From a virus: a DNA stretch of 25,777 nt. The notes under the pieces were generated by a model that ran no database searches, was not told where the DNA came from, and saw only the letters and a list, made by a program, of their open reading frames with translations. The stretch spans positions 1 through 25,777 of the IMG/VR virus record IMGVR_UViG_3300015360_000175. One strand, 5' to 3'. Shown here piece after piece: positions 5,950 to 13,233 of the stretch. The position numbers and the translations under genes are program-made. Every line of letters begins with the position of its first letter. The stretch's first letter is position 1.

Positions 5950-7509
5950 ATGATCCCCGTGTCGTTGCCCCTCGCACAAGATCCCAACAGCGCTGATTAC
6001 GTGCATCCGGTGCTGCAAGCCGCGTTGCCCGTCCTTACGCTCGTGGACGATCTCCTGGAAGGCCCGTTGGTCATGTGGCGCAAAGCGAGCGTCTACCTAA
6101 AACAATGGCCCGACGAGAATGACGCGACGTATCGCCTCCGGAGTCAGTGCGAACCGCTGTTCATGGGGCTGAAACGGACCGTAGGAGCCGGCGTCGGCAT
6201 GCTGTGGGGCAAACCGCCGACGATGACGTGGAACGGCATGGACGCCACGGGGCCGGCGTTTTGGGACAACGTGGATGGCCTCGGCACGAAGGGCACCGTG
6301 TTCGGTGCGCGGTTGTCCGAGCGCGTGATGGCACACGGGTTGTGTGTCCTGTTGATCGATCACACGCAAGCGGATGCGGCCGTCGTGCCGACCGCGGCGA
6401 ACGAAACGACGCGCCGCGTGTTGTGGCGCGTGTACGCGCGACGCAACGTGCTGAACTGGTCCACCGAAATCGTCAACGGCATCACGCAATTGCGGCATGT
6501 CACGTTGCGCGAAGTCGTGTCCCGTGCAGATGGGGCGTTCGGCCTACGCACCGTCGAACGCTATCGCGTCGTACGCGTGGTTGACGGCGTGGCGACGTGG
6601 GTCGTGTTCGAGCGCAGCACGGAGCGTGGGCAGGAAGCGACGCTCATCGAAGTGGCAACCGGCGTTTTCCGCGATCGCACAGGGAACACGCGCGACACGT
6701 TGCCGCTGGTCGTGGCCGCGATCGGCGACCCTGACGTGACGCGCACGTTCGCCGCAGACGTCGTGATGCAAGGCACCGCGTTCAGCAACCTCGCGCACTG
6801 GGGGTACGCGTCAAACTTGCGCTTTAACCGCGAAGTTAGCGGGTACGAGCAACTGGTCGTCACCGGCAACTTGCTGCGCGGGGCCGACGACGTGGACCCG
6901 AACCTGGCGCCGCGGTTGCGCGTCGGGCCGCTGGTGGGGATTCACGTCGAACAGGGTGGAAGCGTGATGTGGATCGGGCCGAGCGGCAAGGGGCTTGAAC
7001 AGCAACAGCGCGGCTGCGCCGAAAAAATGGCCGAGATGGACCAGCAAGGGCTCGGGTTCTTGTTGCCGCACAGCGCGTCGTCGCAACGCACCGCAACCGA
7101 GGTGCGCATGACCACGTTCGCGCAACTGTCGACGCTTGCGGACGTCGGCACGATCATTGAAGATGCGCTGAACGTCGCGCTGGAAATCACGGCGTGGTAC
7201 GCAGGGATCGAAAAGGCCGACGCGCCGACGGCGCAATTGCACACCGATTTCGACGCGCAAGCGATGGACGCACAGACCATGACGGTGTACGGCACGCTCG
7301 TGGGGATGGGGTTCCCGAAGCGTCTCCTGTTGCGCGCGTTGCAAGACGGCGGGCGTATCCCCGAAGACGAGGATTTGAGCGTCGTGGAAGACGAGTGGGA
7401 AGGCAGCGCCGCGGCTGCCGAACGCATCAAGGCCGAAGAACTCGCGTTGCAAGCAGGCGACGTGCCCCGGCCGGACACCGTCGGAGACGACACGCAGGCG
7501 ACCACGTGA
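5950..7509 (+). CDS. portal protein (DUF4055-like)
   Basis: The portal forms the dodecameric ring at one capsid vertex through which DNA enters and leaves. The 519-aa sequence resembles the DUF4055 portal group: YRLRSQCEPLFMGLKRTVGA (about residues 55-74), GKPP, and the strong signature DNVDGLGTKGTVFGARLSER (about 106-125) followed by HGLCVLLIDHTQ. The C-terminal part carries the long helix with TATEVRMTTFAQLSTLADVG and an acidic tail. It starts 4 nt after the TerL stop with no Shine-Dalgarno sequence, and its TGA overlaps the GTG of a micro-ORF. Its place between TerL and the Mu-F-like protein is the standard one. Confidence 0.88.
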   Translation: MIPVSLPLAQDPNSADYVHPVLQAALPVLTLVDDLLEGPLVMWRKASVYLKQWPDENDATYRLRSQCEPLFMGLKRTVGAGVGMLWGKPPTMTWNGMDATGPAFWDNVDGLGTKGTVFGARLSERVMAHGLCVLLIDHTQADAAVVPTAANETTRRVLWRVYARRNVLNWSTEIVNGITQLRHVTLREVVSRADGAFGLRTVERYRVVRVVDGVATWVVFERSTERGQEATLIEVATGVFRDRTGNTRDTLPLVVAAIGDPDVTRTFAADVVMQGTAFSNLAHWGYASNLRFNREVSGYEQLVVTGNLLRGADDVDPNLAPRLRVGPLVGIHVEQGGSVMWIGPSGKGLEQQQRGCAEKMAEMDQQGLGFLLPHSASSQRTATEVRMTTFAQLSTLADVGTIIEDALNVALEITAWYAGIEKADAPTAQLHTDFDAQAMDAQTMTVYGTLVGMGFPKRLLLRALQDGGRIPEDEDLSVVEDEWEGSAAAAERIKAEELALQAGDVPRPDTVGDDTQATT

Positions 7510-7580
7510 ACCAGACGACAACGCTGGCGTGGGGCGGGATGCGAATGACCGCACCGACGGTCCTCTGGGACTCCGCATGA
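7506..7580 (+). CDS. 24-aa micro-ORF bridging portal and next gene
   Basis: This ORF starts at a GTG inside GTGA at the portal stop and ends at a TGA inside ATGA at the next start. The peptide (begins MNQTTTLAWGGMRM) matches nothing I know. It would keep ribosomes moving across a 67-nt gap between portal and the next gene, as two other micro-ORFs in this window would. Whether the peptide itself matters cannot be told. Confidence 0.4.
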   Translation: MNQTTTLAWGGMRMTAPTVLWDSA

Positions 7581-7825
7581 GTCGCAGCAGGGACGGATAC
7601 TGCCGCGTGCTGTACGACAACGGCGAGAGCGTGACGTACGCGGCCAACGAGCGCGAAACGTTGGTCACCGCATGGCTCGACGGGCGCGCGTATCACGATG
7701 GGCACGACGAATTTGGCGCGCACGTGGTCTGTAGTATGCACGACGTGCGCGCGATCATGCACTTTACGCCCGCGTCGATGGCGGCCGAAAAAAAGGAACG
7801 CTCCATCGAAGACGCACTCTCGTGA
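7577..7825 (+). CDS. small hypothetical protein between portal and minor head gene (82 aa)
   Basis: I do not recognise this protein. It has mixed strands and helices (YCRVLYDNGESVTYAANERE), several histidines (YHDGHDEFGAHVVCSMHDV) and a lysine/glutamate-rich end. The ATG at 7577 overlaps the micro-ORF stop by 4 nt and its own TGA overlaps the GTG of the Mu-F-like gene by 4 nt. Near its end, GAA-AAA-AAG-GAA contains the canonical slippery heptamer A-AAA-AAG in the right frame. A -1 slip there enters the frame of the next gene with no stop between, so it could also be the N-terminal part of a longer minor head protein. Confidence 0.6.
   Translation: MSRSRDGYCRVLYDNGESVTYAANERETLVTAWLDGRAYHDGHDEFGAHVVCSMHDVRAIMHFTPASMAAEKKERSIEDALS
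7789..7795 (+). promoter_or_regulatory. candidate -1 ribosomal frameshift site A-AAA-AAG
   Basis: The heptamer is in the correct phase of the 82-aa ORF. After a -1 slip the frame runs GGA ACG CTC CAT and continues without a stop into the GTG at 7822. Inverted arms TCGATGG (7775-7781) and CCATCGA (7803-7809) flank the site. No clear downstream pseudoknot is visible, so this is weaker than the site at 15543. Confidence 0.35.
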
Positions 7826-8838
7826 CGACGCCCGCCGCCGCCCTTGCGCACGCGTATTTGCTGCGGTTGTCCGAACGGTTGGCCCAGCCGTTGCGGGTCG
7901 CGTTGCGGAACGCCGCGGTCACGATCACGCCCGCGCAAATGAACCGCATGCTGCAGGCACTCGCCGCGAACGATATCGAACGGGCGGTGGACGTCGTGTG
8001 GAACGATCCCGCCGTGCGAGCCGCGTGGGCGCGCGTGGCGGAGACGTACGGCACCGCCACGATTGCCAGCGCGGCCGCGAATACGCGCGTGCTCCGTGTC
8101 ACGCTGAACGTGCGACTGGCTGCTCCGGTTGTCAATCACACGCTGCTCACCGCGGTCCGGCGCTGGGAGGACGTCACGTTTGCGCCGCTCAAGAAAACGG
8201 TCCGCGACGGCATGCGTGACGTGCTCGCGTCCACGCTGGCGGACGGCGCTGGACCACGCGCCGCCGTGGCAGCGTTGCGGGACTCGGCCGGGCGTGGCTT
8301 GTTCACCGCGTACGACGGCGCGGTGGTGCGGTCGTTCCGGAAGTCGCTGACCGCCGACCCCGCACGGGCGTTGCGGCGCACGTTGCGCGACAAACGCTTT
8401 GACGGGTTGCTGCAGCGTCGCGCCACCCTGAGCGCCGAACAAGTGGCGCGTATGACGGCCGCGTACCAGCGCAAGTTAGGCGCGTGGCGGGCCGAGACGT
8501 TTGCGCGCACGGCCGCGTTGCAGGCGGCGAACGACGGACAGGCGGCCGCGTGGCGGTCGGCAATCGAGAGTGGGAGCGTCGCGTACGAGGAGGTGCGCCG
8601 CTATTGGATCGTGGCCGCAGACGAGCGGTTGTGCCCGCAGTGTGCACCCATTCCGGACATGAACCCTGCCGGTGTAGGTTTAGAGGAGCTGTTTGACACG
8701 CCAATTGGCGCGTTACACGGTCCCGTCGTGCATGCGAATTGTCGCTGTACGACCTGGACGCGCGTTGAGCGGTCCGGATTCGCGCCTCGGCCGACGCCGG
8801 GGATACTTCGTAGCCGCGCGGCACGCGCAGAGGCGTAG
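7822..8838 (+). CDS. minor head protein, phage Mu gpF / SPP1 gp7-like
   Basis: Proteins of this family are minor head components that act with the portal in head morphogenesis and in some phages are ejected with the DNA. The C-terminal domain has the diagnostic pattern: YWIVAADERLCPQCAPIPDM (about residues 259-278) with a CxxC pair, then GALHGPVVHANCRCTTWTRV (about 295-314) with the HxNCRC box. The long N-terminal part is helical and arginine/alanine-rich. The GTG start overlaps the upstream stop by 4 nt. Position directly after portal and before scaffold agrees with the call. Confidence 0.85.
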   Translation: MTTPAAALAHAYLLRLSERLAQPLRVALRNAAVTITPAQMNRMLQALAANDIERAVDVVWNDPAVRAAWARVAETYGTATIASAAANTRVLRVTLNVRLAAPVVNHTLLTAVRRWEDVTFAPLKKTVRDGMRDVLASTLADGAGPRAAVAALRDSAGRGLFTAYDGAVVRSFRKSLTADPARALRRTLRDKRFDGLLQRRATLSAEQVARMTAAYQRKLGAWRAETFARTAALQAANDGQAAAWRSAIESGSVAYEEVRRYWIVAADERLCPQCAPIPDMNPAGVGLEELFDTPIGALHGPVVHANCRCTTWTRVERSGFAPRPTPGILRSRAARAEA

Positions 8839-8839
8839 C

Positions 8840-9184
8840 ATGAAAAACACTCCCATCCACGAAGGCGAGACATCGGTTCCCGCAACGCCGCTCCCGATCT
8901 CGGCGAGCGATGAGCCGGACCGTGACACTGTGACGACGTTGACGTTGTACACCGCGTCCGGGTTGTCTGCCACGTTGCAGCGCACGGCGCGACAGGAATC
9001 CCGCGGCGAAGGACAGTGGGAAAGCGTACATCCGACGCACGCGCTGTGGATGAATCTGACGGTGCGCCCGTCGTCTGGACGCACGCGGAGCGACATGATT
9101 TTCCTCGGCGACTTGTACGGGTTGTCCGAGCGTGCCCCGGTCATCGGCGTCGAACACGACGCGCTGCCGCCACGTGATGCGTAA
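8840..9184 (+). CDS. hypothetical head-module protein (114 aa)
   Basis: I do not recognise this protein. The first 35 residues are polar and probably disordered; then comes a strand-rich part (DTVTTLTLYTASGLSATLQR) and a segment ALWMNLTVRPSSGRTRSDMIF. It has no cysteines and no membrane segment. The ATG at 8840 is 1 nt after the previous stop and has a GAGG core 7 nt upstream, so it is preferred to the in-frame start at 8693 inside the minor head gene. It lies between the minor head protein and the scaffold and may be a small structural or assembly factor. Confidence 0.6.
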   Translation: MKNTPIHEGETSVPATPLPISASDEPDRDTVTTLTLYTASGLSATLQRTARQESRGEGQWESVHPTHALWMNLTVRPSSGRTRSDMIFLGDLYGLSERAPVIGVEHDALPPRDA

Positions 9185-9226
9185 CCCCGCGCCGCCCCTC
9201 TTCCCCCGCCCTGCAACCCCATAACT

Positions 9227-9991
9227 ATGCTGCGTCTCAAGAAATTCCCAACGCTCGACCTGGTCCCCGAGAACGCGCGCGACACGGCGCAAGAAATGAA
9301 GGATGGCACGTTCGTTGCCGACATCGACGAACCGGATGCAAACGAGGACGTCACCAAGCTCAGCGGGGCACTGAAAGCGGTCCGCAAGGAGCGCGACGGA
9401 TTCGAGACGCGTGCGCGCACGGCAGAAACCGCCCTCGGCGATGCCACGAAAAAGCTCGAAGTGTACGACGCGAGCGGCAAACAGTCGGACGAGAAAATTG
9501 CGTCCATGCTCACGAAGTGGGACGCCGACAAAACGGCGGCCGTCGCCGCGGCGGTTGAAATCGCGATGCGCGACGTCACGCCGCTGCGCGAAAAGGTGTC
9601 GAAATACGAATTGGACGACAAGCTGGCGTCCGCGTTCCGGAACGCCGGCGGGCGTGACGTTCGCGTGCTGCGCGCTCTGGTGCTGGCCAAGCAGGACGGG
9701 TGGACGTTGGTGGACGGCGTGGCCGTGCGGAAAGACGGGGACGACATTACGACCACGACGCCCGATGAGTATTTCAGCAAAACCTTTCGCGCCGATATGC
9801 CGGAATGGTACGAAGGGAGCAAGGCGGACGGCGGCGGCGGTGGCGGCACCGGGTCGGGTGGCGGTGGTCCGTCGAGCACGAAATCGCCAACGCAGTGGTC
9901 GTCGGACGAACGGCGTCAGTTCATCGACGCGAACGGGTTGCCCGCGTATTCGCAGCTGCTCGACGCGTCGATGGTGCCGAAGCCCAAGTAA
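9227..9991 (+). CDS. capsid scaffold protein (gp20-like)
   Basis: Scaffolds guide capsid protein into the prohead and are then lost. This 254-aa protein has the expected make-up: an acidic N-terminus, then a long charged coiled coil (KLSGALKAVRKERDGFETRA, about residues 44-63, continuing to about 130), then a globular part around KLASAFRNAGGRDVRVLRAL. A glycine-rich linker (about 203-217) precedes a C-terminal segment with SSDERRQFIDANGLPAYSQL, which could bind coat protein. It sits just before the major capsid gene, the usual place. There is no Shine-Dalgarno sequence before the ATG. A strong hairpin follows its stop. Confidence 0.8.
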   Translation: MLRLKKFPTLDLVPENARDTAQEMKDGTFVADIDEPDANEDVTKLSGALKAVRKERDGFETRARTAETALGDATKKLEVYDASGKQSDEKIASMLTKWDADKTAAVAAAVEIAMRDVTPLREKVSKYELDDKLASAFRNAGGRDVRVLRALVLAKQDGWTLVDGVAVRKDGDDITTTTPDEYFSKTFRADMPEWYEGSKADGGGGGGTGSGGGGPSSTKSPTQWSSDERRQFIDANGLPAYSQLLDASMVPKPK

Positions 9992-10012
9992 CGGCAGGTG
10001 TCCGTGAACGCC

Positions 10013-10045
10013 AAGAGCGCACGGCGATCGTTGCCGTGCGCTCTT
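10013..10045 (+). terminator. strong hairpin after the scaffold gene
   Basis: AAGAGCGCACGGC (10013-10025) and its perfect complement (10033-10045) enclose a 7-nt loop, 21 bp after the scaffold stop. Its place suggests a transcription terminator or an mRNA-stabilising 3' structure. There is no T tract downstream, so intrinsic termination may be partial. Confidence 0.6.
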
Positions 10046-10332
10046 CACGTGTGTGTCCCGGCGACGGCCACGCCATGTCCCGCATTGTTATAGTGAGCAC
10101 TTGAGCATTGCCCGGGTGACGGGGGGGGGGTTGCGCGCGAGGCGCAGGACGGGATACCGTTCCGCTGTCGGGTTGATGGCGTGACGCCACCCCGCCCATT
10201 TCGCAGCGCGTGACGCCTGCTGAGTGCGCAGAAGTGTCTTCTCCTGCAGCGCACCCGCTTTGGCCCGTCTGCTTCGCGGTTTGCCGGTTGCGCGGTCTCC
10301 CTCATCATCAGCCGCCAGAAAGGTCAACCTCC
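10046..10332 (+). promoter_or_regulatory. untranslated leader of the capsid gene
   Basis: This 287-bp stretch has no credible gene, which is unusual among overlapping genes. It holds an extended -10, a G10 run (10121-10130), a 13-bp palindrome TGGCGT-G-ACGCCA (10177-10189), a second GCGTGACGCC (10208-10217, 29 bp after the first at 10179-10188), and GCATTGCCCGG (about 10105-10115), which resembles part of repeat A. AAAGG about 9 nt before the ATG at 10333 is the likely ribosome binding site. Confidence 0.55.
10086..10094 (+). promoter_or_regulatory. extended -10 promoter candidate for the capsid gene
   Basis: TG-T-TATAGT is an extended -10 with 5 of 6 matches to the consensus hexamer. No -35 is visible at the right spacing. 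Transcription would start near 10101, about 230 nt before the capsid ATG. It follows a terminator-like hairpin, so capsid mRNA may be made separately. Confidence 0.45.
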
Positions 10333-11448
10333 ATGCGTACAAAACTGTCGTGGGCGCTTATCGCGCTTCTCCCCGTCCTGTTCCTGTGTCTGTACGCCGG
10401 AGACACACACGTCTCCGCTTCGAGCGTGGCGCTCAACACCCTGTTGCCGCTCATGTTCATTGGCGCGATCGGCAAGGCGAGTGACTTCCAGATTTACTCG
10501 GCCGAGTTTCAGACCGGGATTGTCGAATCCATTGCCCAATGGCTCACGGTGTTCAACGAATCCTCACGCGGGGCCATTCGCCTCGTGCCCCGCGCGCTCA
10601 AGGGGCACTATAGCCGGGCAGCGTTCTTTAAGGACCTGTCGGGCCTCGTGACACGCCGAGACATTACCGTCACGACCGCAGTAACGCCGCTGGCGATGAC
10701 GCAAGACGAAGTGATTTCGGTGAAGCTCAATCGCAAGATCGGTCCAGTCGCGCAGACGTTGGACGCGATGAAGAAAGCCGGATTGACGGAAGGCGATGCG
10801 TCGCGGGTGTTCGGTCAGCTGGCGGGCATGCACAAGATGCGCGACATGCTGAATACGGGGCTCCTCGCGGGAGAGGCCGCCATCCAAAACGTCGCGGCGA
10901 ATAACCTGGATATCACAGCGCTTGCGACGAAGACCGCCTCGACGGCGCAGATGCAAAACACGCTCGCCAAAATGGGCGATGCTTCGCAGAACGTCGTATG
11001 CTGGATCATGCACTCCAAGCCGAATAACGACGTGCTACAGGGGCTGATTACGGACAAAGTCAGCGGCCTCTCCGATATCGTGACGATCCAAGGCGCCGTC
11101 CCGGCGCTGCTCGGTCGCCCCGCCATCGTCACCGATTCCCCTGCTCTTACGGACGGGAACGGGTCGGCGGCCGACACGTACAACACGCTCGGCCTCGTGC
11201 GGGACGCGATCGTGGTCGAGGAGTCTGAGGATGAGTCGTATTTTACGGACATCATCGCCTCGTCCGAGAATCTGTATCGCATTTTCCAAGCGGAATATGC
11301 CTACAACGTCACGATCAAGGGGTTTAAGTGGGATATCGGGAACGGTGGCGTGAACCCGGCCGACGCGGCGCTCGTGACGGGCTCGAATTGGGATAAGGTC
11401 GCGTCCGACGACAAAAACATCGCGGGCGTCCGGTTGCTGTCGCAGTAA
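10333..11448 (+). CDS. major capsid protein with unusual hydrophobic N-terminus
   Basis: This 371-aa protein forms the icosahedral shell. From about residue 46 it follows a known coat-protein pattern: ASDFQIYSAEFQTGIVESIA, then LVPRALKGHYSRAAFFKDLS, LVTRRD, and VISVKLNRKIGPVAQTLDA. The family usually starts close to the ASDF segment. Here the ATG at 10333, the only one with a plausible ribosome binding site (AAAGG), adds about 45 residues: MRTK, a hydrophobic stretch LSWALIALLPVLFLCLYAG, a short polar piece ending VSA-SS, and a second hydrophobic stretch. That looks like a signal peptide or membrane anchor. An ATG at 10453 would give a normal start but has no Shine-Dalgarno sequence. Leucine is mostly CTC/CTG here and seldom TTG, unlike the tape measure gene, perhaps reflecting high expression. 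The TAA overlaps the next ATG by 1 nt. Confidence 0.85.
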   Translation: MRTKLSWALIALLPVLFLCLYAGDTHVSASSVALNTLLPLMFIGAIGKASDFQIYSAEFQTGIVESIAQWLTVFNESSRGAIRLVPRALKGHYSRAAFFKDLSGLVTRRDITVTTAVTPLAMTQDEVISVKLNRKIGPVAQTLDAMKKAGLTEGDASRVFGQLAGMHKMRDMLNTGLLAGEAAIQNVAANNLDITALATKTASTAQMQNTLAKMGDASQNVVCWIMHSKPNNDVLQGLITDKVSGLSDIVTIQGAVPALLGRPAIVTDSPALTDGNGSAADTYNTLGLVRDAIVVEESEDESYFTDIIASSENLYRIFQAEYAYNVTIKGFKWDIGNGGVNPADAALVTGSNWDKVASDDKNIAGVRLLSQ

Positions 11449-12377
11449 TGCACGCCTCGCCACGAAGCATGCGCGTGACCGTGTTCGGTCGTACCCATCA
11501 GCCGGGGATCTCGGCGCTGATGATGGGTGCGACCGCGTGCAGTGACGTGCGTGCTTCGCTGGTGCGTTCCGTCGCGTGCGCACCGACGGACGCGTTGCCC
11601 GAAGCGGAGGCCGTCATTGTGTTCGGCCAGCGCGGGGCGGCGGCGCTCCTGACGGCGCGCTACACGGCCGCAGACGTGCCGGTGTACGTGATGGATTTAC
11701 CGCGTTTGCGGTGTCCGGACGCGCCGGAACGCGTGGGGTTGTACGCGGGCACGTTGCACCATTTACCGATGCGCATTGGCAACGTGGCACACGCGTATGC
11801 CGCGCTCAAACGTCCGGCCAAAGGCCGCTACGTGCTCTTGTGCGGGCAACTGCCGAACGACATGGCTCATGGCCTCGACGCCCGCACGCTGACGATGGCG
11901 CTGCGCGATGCCGCGTTGCTGTGTACCGCGCAATTTAACGCGCCCATCGTGTATCGTCCGCACCCGCTCGACGAACGCGACGTGCCGCACGAGATTGCCT
12001 CGGTCGTGTCCCGCGTGGATGCCCCGCGCGACACGGCGTTGATGGACGCGATGCAGGACGCGATCGTCGTCGTGTCGTACAACAGCACCGTCGGGTGGGA
12101 TGCCGTCGCGGCGGGTGTGCCGGTGGCATATGTCGCGCCGTCCGCTGCGCACGTGAGCTGGGGCGAGTACGGCGTGCCGCTCGGTCGCGCGCCGTATGTC
12201 GTGCCCGCCACGCAGCGTCGTCTCGCGTTGATGCGCGCGGCAAGTTGCGAGTGGACAATGCCGCAACTGGCAAGCGGGGAAGCGTTGGCCTGCACGCTCG
12301 GCCTGTTCACACATCCGTTGGCGAGCTTGGTGGAGCGCGCGTATGTCTCGCAGGAGGTCGCCGCGTCATGCCGTTAA
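11448..12377 (+). CDS. GT-B-like glycosyltransferase coupled to the capsid gene
   Basis: This protein probably transfers a sugar from an activated donor to an unknown acceptor. The C-terminal half resembles capsule/Kdo-type GT-B enzymes: GRYVLLCGQLPND (about residues 126-138), APIVYRPHPLDERD (about 164-177), DTALMDAMQDAIVVVSYNST (about 194-213) and VGWDAVAAGVPVAYVAPS (about 214-231). RPHP and the S/N-ST-G-x-x-A-x-x-A-G-V-P pattern are typical of donor-binding domains. The N-terminal half is a likely Rossmann-like domain (MRVTVFGR, VIVFGQRGAAALL, VYVMDLPRLR). The ATG at 11448 overlaps the capsid stop by 1 nt (TAATG); the ATG at 11469 is an alternative. Coupling to the capsid gene suggests a virion protein as substrate, as known for virion-glycosylating enzymes of some actinobacteriophages; modified DNA or host surface sugars are alternatives. 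Confidence 0.6.
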   Translation: MHASPRSMRVTVFGRTHQPGISALMMGATACSDVRASLVRSVACAPTDALPEAEAVIVFGQRGAAALLTARYTAADVPVYVMDLPRLRCPDAPERVGLYAGTLHHLPMRIGNVAHAYAALKRPAKGRYVLLCGQLPNDMAHGLDARTLTMALRDAALLCTAQFNAPIVYRPHPLDERDVPHEIASVVSRVDAPRDTALMDAMQDAIVVVSYNSTVGWDAVAAGVPVAYVAPSAAHVSWGEYGVPLGRAPYVVPATQRRLALMRAASCEWTMPQLASGEALACTLGLFTHPLASLVERAYVSQEVAASCR

Positions 12378-12862
12378 TCGTCGAGACGGGCGCCGGGTTA
12401 AGCACGGCGACCAGTTTCCTCACCGTCGCAGCGGCCGACACGCGCATTGCGGGCTTGTTGTACGGCGGCGCGTGGGACGCGCGTGAGGCGGAAGACAAGG
12501 AGCGATGGTTAAATGAAGCCACCGCGATCCTGTCGCGCCTGCGCTGGAAAGGCGTCGCAGTCCTTGCGACGCAAGCCCTCGCGTTCCCGCGCAATAACCT
12601 GGTGTCGGTGGACGGGTTCGTGTTAGCAGGCAACTCGCTGCCGGTCTTTTTGCTGGACGCCACGGCGCGTCTCGCGTTGTTCGTGTCGGAGCAAACGGCC
12701 ACGCCGTACGGATCCACGGGGTTGATGCCGGGCACCGAGATCACGATCGGCCCGATTACACTGACGCCGGCGGCGGCCACGTCGGTGCTTGGTGCCGACG
12801 TGCGCGCCCTCATTACGCATTATCTCATCGCGTCGAACGGGTTGGAGCTGGTGCGATGCTAA
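12368..12862 (+). CDS. head-tail connector (DnaT-like/gp6-like adaptor)
   Basis: Proteins of this type bind under the portal and form the first ring of the head-tail connector; databases often call them DnaT-like ssDNA-binding proteins because of an old name. The 164-aa sequence has the usual layout: MPLIVETGAGLSTATSFLTV, a helical stretch with KERWLNEATAILSRLRWKG (about residues 45-63), TQALAFPR, then LPVFLLDATARLALFVSEQ. The ATG at 12368 has an AGGAGG sequence (12352-12357) with 10-nt spacing, the best ribosome binding site in the window, and the gene overlaps the glycosyltransferase by 10 nt. The end overlaps the next gene by 7 nt. Confidence 0.75.
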   Translation: MPLIVETGAGLSTATSFLTVAAADTRIAGLLYGGAWDAREAEDKERWLNEATAILSRLRWKGVAVLATQALAFPRNNLVSVDGFVLAGNSLPVFLLDATARLALFVSEQTATPYGSTGLMPGTEITIGPITLTPAAATSVLGADVRALITHYLIASNGLELVRC

Positions 12863-13233
12863 ATCTCGTGGCGTTGGTCAACACGGCATTCGCATCGGCA
12901 GCAGCCGTTGGCGTGACGGGCACGGTCACGTTTACGCGACCGGCAGGCATGACGATCAACCCGACGACGAACGTGTCCACCGGCAGTGCGGCGACGGTCA
13001 GCACGACGCGTGGGGTCGAAGTGCAGGGCACGGCGTATCGCACGCGTGCGGGTGCGTGGCATGACGCCCGCGCGATCGTCATGGTGCCCGCGTCCGATCT
13101 GGCGACGTACCTCCCCGTGATCGGGGATCTGATGCTGTGGGCAGGCAAACAAACGCGGATCGTGGAAGTGGACACGATCGCACCGGACGGCGTAAACGCC
13201 TTGTTTTGGGTGTTTGCCGCGGGGGGCGCATGA
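12856..13233 (+). CDS. head closure/neck protein candidate (125 aa)
   Basis: This protein is mostly beta-strand: TGTVTFTRPAGMTINPTTNV (about residues 21-40), RGVEVQGTAYRT, then DLATYLPVIGDLMLWAGKQT (about 82-101) and RIVEVDTIAPDG. Size, fold impression and place between the adaptor and the HK97-gp10-like gene fit a head closure (stopper) protein, which seals the packaged head and joins the tail. The sequence match is weak and the call leans on synteny. The ATG overlaps the upstream stop by 7 nt; the TGA overlaps the next ATG by 4 nt. Confidence 0.6.
   Translation: MLNLVALVNTAFASAAAVGVTGTVTFTRPAGMTINPTTNVSTGSAATVSTTRGVEVQGTAYRTRAGAWHDARAIVMVPASDLATYLPVIGDLMLWAGKQTRIVEVDTIAPDGVNALFWVFAAGGA

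Noticed and set aside
8303-10048. Long minus-strand open frame (581 codons) and similar ones at 2446-3648, 15820-17052 and 17237-18445
   Set aside because: They lie opposite well-supported plus-strand genes, have low-complexity arginine/serine/alanine-rich sequence without domains, and are expected shadows in GC-rich DNA.
10210-10332. Upstream GTG start for the capsid protein
   Set aside because: It adds cysteine- and proline-rich sequence, has no ribosome binding site and runs through the leader; the ATG at 10333 is better placed.
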